DNA of 5,778 bases from Victivallaceae bacterium (GCA_028698975.1 JAQVVK010000132.1:1-5778), one strand, 5' to 3'. Shown: positions 1 to 5,778, counted from the stretch's first letter. The notes: a model not told the origin generated them from the sequence alone. Numbers and translations: made by a program.

Positions 1-750
1 CCGGCCATGATTCTGGCCGGCGCCTCCGCTTATCCGCGCATCATCGATTTCCCGCGGCTGCGCGCCATTGCGGACATGGTCGGAGCCAAGCTCTTCGTCG
101 ATATGGCGCACATCGCCGGATTGGTCGCGGCGGGCGAGCATCCCAGCCCGGTGCCTTATTGCGACGTGGTCACCACCACCACGCACAAGACGCTGCGCGG
201 ACCCCGCGGCGGGTTGATCCTCTGCCGCGAGCAGTATCTTAAATCGATCAACTCCAAGGTGTTCCCCGGCATTCAGGGCGGGCCGCTTGAGCATGTGATC
301 GCCGCCAAGGCGGTCTGCTTCGGCGAAGCACTCACCCCGGCTTTCAAGGCCTACCAGCATCAGATCAAACTCAATGCCGCCAAGCTGGCCGACGAGTTGG
401 CCAAGCGCGGTTTCCGCATTGTTTCTGGCGGCACCGACAACCACTTGATGCTGATCGACCTGCGTCCCAAGCAGGCGACCGGCAAGGACGTGGCCAACGC
501 GCTTGATCTTGCCCGCATAACCTGCAACAAAAACATGATCCCGTTCGATCCCGAGAAGCCGTCGATCACCAGCGGTGTGCGTATCGGCACCCCGGCGGTG
601 ACCACCCGCGGTCTCCGCGAGGCCGAAATGGTCAAAGTGGCCGATTTCATCGAACGCGGCGTCGAATTGCGCGCCGACGAGGCGGCTCTTGCCGCGCTCG
701 GCAACGAGGTAAAAGAGTTCATGATGGATTTCCCCATGCCGCAGTTTTGA
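1..750 (+). CDS. glyA: Serine hydroxymethyltransferase, C-terminal part (5' truncated by window edge)
   Basis: This is a PLP-dependent cytosolic enzyme that interconverts serine and glycine while moving a one-carbon unit to or from tetrahydrofolate. The frame is open from base 1, so the gene starts upstream of the window. The ATG at base 7 is an internal Met, not the start. The family signature TTTTHKTLRGPRGG is intact, with the PLP-binding lysine at codon 187-189. The Asp and His of VDMAHIAG (codons 100-102 and 109-111) lie 29 and 26 residues before that lysine, the same spacing as D200, H203 and K229 of E. coli GlyA. The motif SGVRIGTPA carries the carboxylate-binding arginine at codon 580-582. 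About 250 of an expected 415 residues are present and the C-terminus (DFPMPQF, TGA) looks complete. No damage is visible. serS follows 37 bp downstream with no terminator between them. Identification is essentially certain. Confidence 0.97.
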   Translation, partial: PAMILAGASAYPRIIDFPRLRAIADMVGAKLFVDMAHIAGLVAAGEHPSPVPYCDVVTTTTHKTLRGPRGGLILCREQYLKSINSKVFPGIQGGPLEHVIAAKAVCFGEALTPAFKAYQHQIKLNAAKLADELAKRGFRIVSGGTDNHLMLIDLRPKQATGKDVANALDLARITCNKNMIPFDPEKPSITSGVRIGTPAVTTRGLREAEMVKVADFIERGVELRADEAALAALGNEVKEFMMDFPMPQF

Positions 751-787
751 GCGGCAGCAGAAGATTCCAGGAAAGGATGAAGTTAAA

Positions 788-2035
788 ATGATCGATATGA
801 AATTGATCCGGGAAAACGCGGAAATGATCCGCGCCAATTGCCAGCGGCGCGGTTACCCCATCGATATGGACGGGCTGCTTAAACTTGACGCCGACGCCCG
901 TCAGCTGGCGCAGGAAACCGAGGCGATCCGCGCCGAACGCAACCGCCTGAGCAAAGCGTGTGCGGCCGACCCCGCCGCCCGCGATCAGGTCAAGTCGCTC
1001 AAGCAGACGCTGGCTTCCAAGGAAGAGGCTCTCGACAAGCTCCAGAAAAAGATCAACGCGGTCATGGTCCGCATTCCCAATCTTCTGGCTCCCGATGTGC
1101 CGGACGGCACCTCCGACGCCGACAACATCGAGCTGCGCAAAGTCGGCGTCATCCCGACTTTCGATTTCCCGGTGCGCGACCATCAGGAACTCGGCGAAAT
1201 GCTCGACATTCTCGACATCCCGCGCGGCACCAAGGTGGCGCAGACCGGTTTCTATTACTGGAAAGGCAAGGGGGCGATTCTTGCCCAGTCGTTGTTTTTC
1301 TGGGTGCAGCGGGTGCTCATCGAGCGCGGATTCACGCTTTTCATGACGCCGTGTCTGGCCAAGGAGCGCACGCTTTTCGGCACCGGTTATCTGCCGTTTT
1401 TCGCCGATCAGACCTACAATCTTCAGGGGGAAGACCTCGCATTGATCGGCACCAGCGAGCAGACGCTGGTCGGCTATCACGCCGACGATGTGCTTGACGC
1501 CGACAAACTGCCGCTGCGTTACACCGCCTTCACGCCGTGTTTCCGCACCGAGGCGGGAAGTTACGGCAAGGCGTCACGCGGCATCTTCCGGGTGCACCAG
1601 TTCCACAAGGTCGAGCAGATCATTTTCTGCCGTCCGGAGGACTCGGTCAAGTATCACGAGGAGGCTTTGGCCAACGAGGAATACATTCTCCAGCAGCTTG
1701 GTCTGGCCTATCATGTGGTCAACGTCTGCGTGGGCGACCTCGGCGCGCCGGGGTATAAGAAGTATGACATCGAGGCTTGGTTCGCCGGGTTCAACGCCTA
1801 CCGCGAAGTCACCAGCAACACCAATCTGATCGGCTATCAGGCCCGTCGCCTCAACATCCGCTACAAGGATGGCGACCAGCGCGGTTTTGTGCACACGATC
1901 AGCGCGACCGCGGTGACCGACCGGGTGCTGATCGCGATATTGGAGAACTTCCAGCAGGCCGACGGCACGGTCATCATACCGGAAGTTTTGCGCCCGCTTA
2001 CCGGTTTCGACCGTATCGAACCGGTTGCAAAATAA
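788..2035 (+). CDS. serS: Seryl-tRNA synthetase (serine--tRNA ligase), complete
   Basis: This is a class II aminoacyl-tRNA synthetase that charges tRNA-Ser (and tRNA-Sec where present) in the cytoplasm. The 415 residues are close to the usual 420-430. The N-terminus MIDMKLIREN matches the family start (compare MLDIKLIREN), and AGGA at 774-777 sits 10 nt before the ATG, which supports this start. Residues about 32-98 form the charged, helical coiled-coil arm that grips the long variable arm of tRNA-Ser. The catalytic domain follows: motif 1 around RGFTLFMTPCL (180-190), the TxE serine-specificity loop in GTSEQ (221-225), and motif 2 FRTEAGSYGKASRGIFRVHQ (252-271) with the ATP-binding Arg253 and Glu255. 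Motif 3 around 369-388 keeps its arginine (R379) and ILEN, but has SATAVTD where most bacteria have NGSGLAVG. It lies 37 bp after glyA and is followed by a strong terminator, so it is probably the last gene of its transcript. Confidence 0.97.
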   Translation: MIDMKLIRENAEMIRANCQRRGYPIDMDGLLKLDADARQLAQETEAIRAERNRLSKACAADPAARDQVKSLKQTLASKEEALDKLQKKINAVMVRIPNLLAPDVPDGTSDADNIELRKVGVIPTFDFPVRDHQELGEMLDILDIPRGTKVAQTGFYYWKGKGAILAQSLFFWVQRVLIERGFTLFMTPCLAKERTLFGTGYLPFFADQTYNLQGEDLALIGTSEQTLVGYHADDVLDADKLPLRYTAFTPCFRTEAGSYGKASRGIFRVHQFHKVEQIIFCRPEDSVKYHEEALANEEYILQQLGLAYHVVNVCVGDLGAPGYKKYDIEAWFAGFNAYREVTSNTNLIGYQARRLNIRYKDGDQRGFVHTISATAVTDRVLIAILENFQQADGTVIIPEVLRPLTGFDRIEPVAK

Positions 2036-2062
2036 GCCGGTCCAGCGTTTCCTAAATGGTTG

Positions 2063-2105
2063 CGGCTCCGTCGTCTGTATCGGACGGCGGAGCCGTTTTT
2101 GTTTT
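2063..2105 (+). terminator. Intrinsic (rho-independent) terminator after serS
   Basis: A 14-bp stem pairs CGGCTCCGTCGTCT (2063-2076) with GGACGGCGGAGCCG (2082-2095). Two of its pairs are G-U wobbles, and the loop is GTATC. A run of five T, one G and four T follows (2096-2105). It begins 28 bp after the serS stop, which is typical placement. It should end the glyA-serS transcript and insulate the downstream operon. On the opposite strand there is no T-run after the hairpin, so it works in the + direction only. Confidence 0.92.
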
Positions 2106-2149
2106 GCAAAAGCGGCCGGGCGCGCGTTAATCGGATGCGCGACGGGCAC

Positions 2150-2168
2150 AAAAAAATATATTTTTTTT
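2150..2168. promoter_or_regulatory. Palindromic A7-TATA-T8 tract, candidate UP element
   Basis: Seven A, then TATA, then eight T form an 18-bp perfect palindrome (2150-2167) plus one extra T. If transcription starts near 2216 from the TATAAT at 2204-2209, the tract lies at about -66 to -48. That is where the RNA polymerase alpha subunit C-terminal domains bind AT-rich UP elements. Intrinsically bent DNA or a protein-binding site are equally possible. The tract itself is seen directly; the role is inferred. Confidence 0.4.
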
Positions 2169-2177
2169 GATGCGGAC

Positions 2178-2209
2178 TTGTTATTTGAACTCCGATGGTG
2201 TATTATAAT
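2178..2209 (+). promoter_or_regulatory. Candidate sigma-70-type promoter of the SPFH operon
   Basis: The -10 box TATAAT (2204-2209) is a perfect consensus match in an AT-rich setting. The -35 region is weak. TTGTTA at 2178-2183 is 20 bp away, which is longer than ideal. TTATTT at 2181-2186 has the ideal 17-bp spacing but a poor match. There is no TGn extended -10. Transcription would start near 2216 and give a 5' leader of about 73 nt before the GTG at 2289. A good -10 with a weak -35 would fit a promoter needing an activator or UP element. Confidence 0.6.
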
Positions 2210-2219
2210 AAAATCGGAG
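2190..2219. promoter_or_regulatory. 7-bp inverted repeat framing the -10 box, candidate operator
   Basis: CTCCGAT (2190-2196) and ATCGGAG (2213-2219) are exact inverse complements separated by 16 bp. The TATAAT box lies in the middle region. The half-site spacing is about 23 bp centre to centre, roughly two helical turns, so a dimeric regulator could contact both half-sites on one face and block RNA polymerase. The repeat also lies in otherwise AT-rich DNA, where GC-containing matching arms stand out. No regulator gene is visible in the window. The repeat is certain; the operator role is inferred. Confidence 0.4.
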
Positions 2220-2277
2220 ACAAGTGTTTTTTTAACACATCCGCCATACGGAAACGGTATTATTCATATGTTATATG

Positions 2278-2291
2278 AGAGGTGAATCGTG
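2278..2291 (+). promoter_or_regulatory. Shine-Dalgarno and GTG start that define the first SPFH gene
   Basis: AGAGG at 2278-2282 sits 6 nt before the GTG at 2289. An in-frame TGA at 2283-2285 rules out any start further upstream. The next in-frame ATG (2337, residue 17) has no Shine-Dalgarno sequence. The GTG is therefore the best-supported start. Confidence 0.8.
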
Positions 2292-4235
2292 AGTGACCTT
2301 AACGACACTCGGGCAGCAATAGACAACTCCCGGCTGATGACGAAGCTGGCGATTGTCGGCTTGGTGATTTCACTGGGGCTGCTGGTCCTTGATGTTACCG
2401 CCACGGCGTTGCGCGGCGTAAACTACTGTACTGATGTTTTTGCACTGGCCGCCATACCATACTCGCTGGCGGTGCTGTTTTCGCTGGCGGCGATGATCCA
2501 CGGCATACTGGGCAGCGCCGCCGCCGCCGAGGACGAGGAGAAACAACTGCTCGAAAACCGCAAGGCGACCAACGCGCTCAGCGTCGAGGAAGACGTGCGA
2601 TTCACCGCCGGGCGTTCGCTGGAAAACTTTCGCCGTTATTCCCCGTATGTTTTCGCGGTGCTCGGCGCGGCGTCGGTCGGCCTTTTGCTTTGGCTGACCG
2701 CTGCCGGCTGGCGTGAACGGGTGCCGGTGGCCGACGCCTCGCTCAATGCGCTTCAGTTTGCCATTATTTCATTTATTATGATGCTGGTCAGCGGTTTTCT
2801 CGGCGCGTTTCTGGCCGGGCAGTCGCATCAGGGCGCGTTTCGCTGGCTGAGGCCGGCCGGAGCGTGGCTGATCGCCGCCTTTGCGGTAATGCTGCTGGCC
2901 ACGGTCTCGGCGATCTTCACCCGCAGCAACAATCTGGCGGCCGACGGCTATATCGCCAAAGTGCTGTTTTGGGTGTTTGCGGTGCTCGGAGCCGAATTCA
3001 TCACCAGTTTTGTCATCGAATTTTACCGTCCGCGCACCTTGGGCGAGGACCGGCCGGTCTTTGAAAGCCGTCTGCTCGCGCTTTTCACCGAGCCGGGCGG
3101 GGTGATGCGAAACATCGCGTCGGCGTTGGACTATCAGTTCGGGTTCAAGGTGTCCGGGACTTGGCTTTACAGTTTTGTGGAGCGTTCGTTCTTCCCGATG
3201 GTCATACTCTTTGCTTTGATCTTCTGGGGATCGACCATGATTTACGAGGTGGGGCCAAGTCAGGTCGGCGTGCGCGAGACGCTGGGGCGGGTCACCGGCG
3301 AAAATCTGAAGCCGGGTATATACTGGACGCTCCCGTATCCTTTTGGTCAGGTGCGTTTGTTCAGCTGCACCGAGCTGCGGCAGGTGGTGGTCGGCGAGCT
3401 GCGTTCCGGCACCGACGATGACGGAGCCGAGCCGGTCAAGCAGGAGACCGGCCTGTCGCAGGTGGTGCTGTGGACGGTCGCCCACGGCGGCGCGGACAAC
3501 AATTTTCTGGTGGCGGTGCCGCCGGAGGACGGCAAGGTCGATACCGGCGGCGCGTCGATTTCATTCATTCGTATGGTAATACCGATCCAGTACCGGATCC
3601 GGCCCGACGGCGTTATGAATTTTGCGTACAACAATGCCGACCCGGTGCGTACTTTGCGGCGTATCGGCGCACAGGCCGCCACCGAATATCTGGCCAGTTC
3701 GTCGATGATGGCGGTGATGTCGACCCGGCGCAGCGAAACCGAGTCCGCGCTCCGCGAGCGCATTCAGTCGCTGGCCGACGCCCACACCCTCGGGGTGGAT
3801 GTGGTCAAGGTGAGCATTCTTGACGCCCACCCGCCGGTGGAAAAGGTCGCTCCCGCCTATCAGAACGTGATTGGCGCGATGGAAACCATGGAAACCACGA
3901 TCCTCAAGGCCGAAAGTTATGCGGCCAAGACGGTGCCCGACGCGCAGGCGCAGGCGGCCGGTATCGTAGCCGACGCCGAATCCTACCGTTATACCATCCG
4001 CAAGGTTTCCAAGGCCGAAAGCGAACGCTTCCTCACTCAGGTGATAACCTACAACGCCATGCCGGCGATGTTCAAACTGCGCTCGTATCTGGATTTTCTT
4101 GAGAACGACTGCCGCGGAGTGCGTAAATTTGTGGTATCCTCCTCGCTCAACAACGAGGTTTACGAGCTGAATTTCGAGGCCAAGGAGCGACTTGACCTGA
4201 TCGATACCGACCTTACCCAGATCGACAAGCAATAA
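2289..4235 (+). CDS. HflK-like SPFH/Band 7 protein with a six-span N-terminal membrane domain
   Basis: This 648-residue protein has seven predicted membrane spans, at about 18-41, 51-75, 119-140, 153-177, 189-211, 223-246 and 302-319. The last span leads directly into an SPFH domain (IYEVGPSQVGVRETLGRV onward). In E. coli HflK (about 420 aa) a single span precedes the SPFH domain, so the first six spans are an addition I do not recognise. Loop charges favour a cytoplasmic N-terminus, cytoplasmic loops at 76-118 and 247-301, and an exported SPFH domain, the same final topology as HflK. The Band 7 core includes LKPGIYWTLPYPFGQVRLFS (340-359) and VIPIQYRI (430-437). A long acidic insert lies between them at about 370-423. 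After it comes an Ala/Glu/Lys-rich helical stretch (about 480-580), typical of SPFH oligomers. Family knowledge suggests a membrane scaffold or modulator of FtsH-type proteolysis. It starts a three-gene SPFH operon behind its own promoter. The SPFH/HflK-like call is firm; calling it the functional HflK is not. Confidence 0.88.
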   Translation: MSDLNDTRAAIDNSRLMTKLAIVGLVISLGLLVLDVTATALRGVNYCTDVFALAAIPYSLAVLFSLAAMIHGILGSAAAAEDEEKQLLENRKATNALSVEEDVRFTAGRSLENFRRYSPYVFAVLGAASVGLLLWLTAAGWRERVPVADASLNALQFAIISFIMMLVSGFLGAFLAGQSHQGAFRWLRPAGAWLIAAFAVMLLATVSAIFTRSNNLAADGYIAKVLFWVFAVLGAEFITSFVIEFYRPRTLGEDRPVFESRLLALFTEPGGVMRNIASALDYQFGFKVSGTWLYSFVERSFFPMVILFALIFWGSTMIYEVGPSQVGVRETLGRVTGENLKPGIYWTLPYPFGQVRLFSCTELRQVVVGELRSGTDDDGAEPVKQETGLSQVVLWTVAHGGADNNFLVAVPPEDGKVDTGGASISFIRMVIPIQYRIRPDGVMNFAYNNADPVRTLRRIGAQAATEYLASSSMMAVMSTRRSETESALRERIQSLADAHTLGVDVVKVSILDAHPPVEKVAPAYQNVIGAMETMETTILKAESYAAKTVPDAQAQAAGIVADAESYRYTIRKVSKAESERFLTQVITYNAMPAMFKLRSYLDFLENDCRGVRKFVVSSSLNNEVYELNFEAKERLDLIDTDLTQIDKQ

Positions 4236-4262
4236 CAACTTGAATATACAGGAGTTCTGAAT

Positions 4263-5192
4263 ATGGCAACCGAAAAGATCTTCAAACATTGGCCGACCAT
4301 GCTGTTGGGCGTCGCGGTGGCGGCAATACTGCTGGTGGCGGTATTTTCTTTCCAGCTCAACCAGACCGAACGCGCGGTGGTGACAACCTTTGGACGGCCC
4401 TCCGAAGTGAATACTCCGGGGCTGCATTTCCGCTGGCCGTTTCCGTTTCAGCGCATTTACCGTTTCGATTGCCGGATTCGCTGTTTTGACGGCAGTTCGG
4501 GCAAGATCGAGGAGACCGGCACCGCCGACAATCAGAACATTTTGGTCGGAATATACGTCAATTACCGTATCAGCGATGTAAAGACGTTCTTCGTTTCGAT
4601 GGACAACCTGACCAAGGCCGAAGCCGAGATGAATTCGTGGATGCGCAGTGCCAAAAACGCGGTTTTCGGCCAGTTCCGCTTCAGCCAGATCATCAACACC
4701 GATCCCAAGGAGATGAAGCTCGACGAGATACAGGAGCTTATCAAACAGCGTTTGACCAAACAGGCCGCCGATTACGGCATCGAGATCGTCAGCGTCGGCA
4801 TCAACAGTCTCGGCGTGCCGCAGTCGATCAGCGAAAAGGTGTTTGAGCGCATGATTCAGGAACGCGCCCGCGTCGCCGCCCGCTATCTGGCCGAGGGCGA
4901 ACGCGAGGCCAAAGACATTCGTATCAAGGCCGACAGCAGCAAGGCCGAAATATTGGCCAATGCCGAGGCCGAGGCCAAAGAGATCCGGGCGCAGGGCGAC
5001 GCCGAGGCGGCGCAGTATTACGCGGTGTTTAAGCAGAACCCCGAACTGGCCGAATTTCTGCGCAAACTTGATTCTTTGCGCAGCATCATGAAAGACCGCA
5101 CCACGCTGGTGCTTGACACCGATGTGGCTCCGTTCAACTTGTTCAAGCCGGGTGCCGAGGTGCTGACCCCGGCTCCGACGGAAAAGAAGTAA
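4263..5192 (+). CDS. hflC: HflC-like SPFH/Band 7 protein (protease modulator HflC)
   Basis: This 309-residue protein is slightly shorter than E. coli HflC (334 aa). A single membrane anchor lies at about 11-31 with a short basic cytoplasmic N-terminus. The SPFH domain starts at QLNQTERAVVTTFGRP (31-46), followed by TPGLHFRWPFPFQRIYRFDC (51-70) and the strand NILVGIYVNYRI (92-103). The helical region carries the HflC-type pattern RARVAARYLAEGEREAKDIR (201-220), then AEAEAKEIRAQGDAEAAQYY (234-253), and a short conserved tail FLRKLDSLRSIM (265-276). HflC is known to alternate with HflK in a large membrane-anchored ring that encloses FtsH and limits access of membrane substrates. AGGAG at 4250-4254 lies 8 nt before the ATG. 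The gene sits 27 bp after the polytopic SPFH gene and 13 bp before a third SPFH gene, so all three are likely co-expressed. Nothing looks damaged. FtsH itself is not in the window. Confidence 0.92.
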   Translation: MATEKIFKHWPTMLLGVAVAAILLVAVFSFQLNQTERAVVTTFGRPSEVNTPGLHFRWPFPFQRIYRFDCRIRCFDGSSGKIEETGTADNQNILVGIYVNYRISDVKTFFVSMDNLTKAEAEMNSWMRSAKNAVFGQFRFSQIINTDPKEMKLDEIQELIKQRLTKQAADYGIEIVSVGINSLGVPQSISEKVFERMIQERARVAARYLAEGEREAKDIRIKADSSKAEILANAEAEAKEIRAQGDAEAAQYYAVFKQNPELAEFLRKLDSLRSIMKDRTTLVLDTDVAPFNLFKPGAEVLTPAPTEKK

Positions 5193-5208
5193 GGGGGTCG
5201 AGCTCATG
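5192..5208 (+). promoter_or_regulatory. Shine-Dalgarno overlapping the hflC stop, setting the start of the third SPFH gene
   Basis: AGGGGG at 5192-5197 begins on the last base of the hflC TAA and lies 8 nt before the ATG at 5206. The overlap suggests ribosomes ending hflC can readily begin the next gene, keeping the two products in a fixed ratio. The site is seen directly; the coupling is inferred. Confidence 0.7.
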
Positions 5209-5778
5209 GAAGATCCCAAAAGCGTTGTCCGCCGGGAGGACTTCGACCGCTCCGGCCAGTACGAGGCGGGGCTGTCTTCGCTGGTGCGCAGTCTGAAACT
5301 TGCTTTCGTGCTGCTGCTGGCGGTTATCGTCGGCATGTTGATCTATTTCTTCACCGGGGGCGGGTATTTCGCGGTGGAGCCGCAGCGCGCGGTGATCGTG
5401 CAGCGGTTTGGCGCGGAGCAGGCGGCCTACTTTACCGGCGGCCACTGGTTTCTGCCTTACCCGGTGCATCAATTCATCGAAATACAGACCAATCCGCAGA
5501 CGCTGGAGGTCGGCTTTACCGCCGCCGATGCGCTGCAAGGCGGCAATCCCCAGGGTTCGCTGGAGCCGGGGCGCGACAGTTATCTCTTGACCGCCGACGC
5601 CAACATCATTCACTCGGCATGGTCGTTCAGTTACCGGGTCGACGATCCCTCCAAATACTACAATCAGCTGGCCACTCCGCGCAAGCCGATCGTCAACAAT
5701 CTGGTGGTCGGTGACGACACGGTGACCGACGCCGACGGATTCACCGGCACCCGCGGCCCGCAGACGCTGCTGCGCAAC
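5206..5778 (+). CDS. hflK: HflK-like SPFH/Band 7 protein, N-terminal part (3' truncated by window edge)
   Basis: The frame from the ATG at 5206 stays open to the last base (191 codons, no stop), so the gene continues beyond the window. The product begins MEDPKSVVRREDFDRSGQYE, a charged cytoplasmic segment. A single membrane span follows at about 30-50 (LKLAFVLLLAVIVGMLIYFF), then the SPFH start GYFAVEPQRAVIVQRFGA (53-70). This matches the HflK pattern, in which a glycine/aromatic stretch leads into ERGVVTRFG. Further on, LLTADANIIHSAWSFSYRVD (127-146) followed by DPSKYY resembles the HflK stretch MLTSDENVV...VQYRVTDPEKYL. Between the first two core blocks is an extra Gly/Pro-rich stretch (about 106-124). 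As the single-span HflK type next to HflC, this is probably the true HflK partner, with the 648-aa protein as an additional component. The SPFH assignment is firm. The hflK symbol is tentative because the C-terminal half is not visible. Confidence 0.85.
   Translation, partial: MEDPKSVVRREDFDRSGQYEAGLSSLVRSLKLAFVLLLAVIVGMLIYFFTGGGYFAVEPQRAVIVQRFGAEQAAYFTGGHWFLPYPVHQFIEIQTNPQTLEVGFTAADALQGGNPQGSLEPGRDSYLLTADANIIHSAWSFSYRVDDPSKYYNQLATPRKPIVNNLVVGDDTVTDADGFTGTRGPQTLLRN

Larger units (their letters stand above)
2036..2288. other. Intergenic spacer between serS and the SPFH operon
   Basis: This 253-bp region carries no convincing gene. From left to right it holds the serS terminator (2063-2105), a GC-rich stretch (2106-2149) with no recognised function, a palindromic A/T tract (2150-2168), a candidate promoter with an inverted repeat around its -10 box (about 2178-2219), and an AT-rich leader ending in the Shine-Dalgarno sequence. 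The sharp switch from GC-rich coding DNA to AT-rich DNA after 2145 is what one expects of a promoter region. An open frame across the terminator (2025-2285) has no family resemblance and is not annotated. Confidence 0.8.

Noticed and set aside
719..1480. A 253-codon minus-strand open frame inside serS
   Set aside because: It is the antisense shadow of the conserved SerRS coding frame, with no recognisable domain and no supporting start context.
2121..2141. CGCGC...GCGCG short inverted repeat before the A/T tract
   Set aside because: A 5-bp stem with an 11-nt loop is expected by chance in GC-rich DNA, and the T8 run is too far downstream for it to act as a terminator.
2224..2238. GTGTT-TTTTT-AACAC inverted repeat in the leader
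   Set aside because: The stem is only 5 bp and AT-rich with no T-run after it. It is too weak to call a terminator or riboswitch element.
2025..2285. An 86-codon + strand open frame spanning the serS end and the intergenic region
   Set aside because: It runs straight through the terminator hairpin and the promoter, has no Shine-Dalgarno sequence, and resembles no protein family.
2268..2285. A five-codon mini-ORF (MLYER, then TGA) in the leader, in frame with and just before the GTG start
   Set aside because: It has no Shine-Dalgarno sequence of its own and no repeated regulatory codon. It looks incidental, although its TGA usefully excludes an earlier start for the SPFH gene.
3561..5336. 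A 591-codon open frame on the minus strand across the end of the first SPFH gene and all of hflC
   Set aside because: Its translation is His/Arg/Gly-rich with no family resemblance. It is antisense to two clearly recognisable SPFH genes, and GC-rich codon bias explains the lack of stops.
1..5778. CRISPR arrays, insertion sequences, tRNA or rRNA genes
   Set aside because: I saw no direct repeat-spacer pattern, transposase, terminal inverted repeats or structural RNA signature on either strand.

Overview
The window is a moderately GC-rich bacterial chromosome segment with all genes on the + strand. It reads as two transcription units separated by an intrinsic terminator and an AT-rich promoter region. 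I suspect a member of the PVC superphylum (Lentisphaerota, Kiritimatiellota, Verrucomicrobiota or Planctomycetota). This rests on the unusual multi-membrane-span HflK-like protein and the non-canonical motif 3 of the seryl-tRNA synthetase. It is an inference with low to moderate confidence, since there is no rRNA or strong marker here.

Left unit (1-2105). The 3' part of glyA (serine hydroxymethyltransferase, cut by the window edge) is followed after 37 bp by serS (seryl-tRNA synthetase, complete). Both proteins handle serine: GlyA interconverts serine and glycine with one-carbon transfer to tetrahydrofolate, and SerS charges tRNA-Ser. No terminator lies between them, so co-transcription is likely. 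A strong GC-rich hairpin with a T-run closes the unit just after serS.

Spacer (2036-2288). It holds the terminator, a palindromic A/T tract, a perfect TATAAT -10 box framed by a 7-bp inverted repeat (candidate operator), a leader of roughly 70 nt and a Shine-Dalgarno sequence for a GTG start.

Right unit (2289-window end). Three consecutive genes encode SPFH/Band 7 membrane proteins of the HflK/HflC type. The first (648 aa) has six predicted membrane spans in front of the usual single anchor and SPFH domain. The second (309 aa) is a conventional HflC. The third starts at 5206, runs off the window without a stop, and looks like a more conventional HflK. Gaps of 27 and 13 bp, each with a good Shine-Dalgarno sequence, indicate one operon. 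Classical HflK and HflC form an alternating ring-shaped cage around the FtsH protease. A locus with an HflC, an ordinary HflK and a polytopic HflK relative suggests a three-component membrane scaffold. This trio is the most interesting part of the window.
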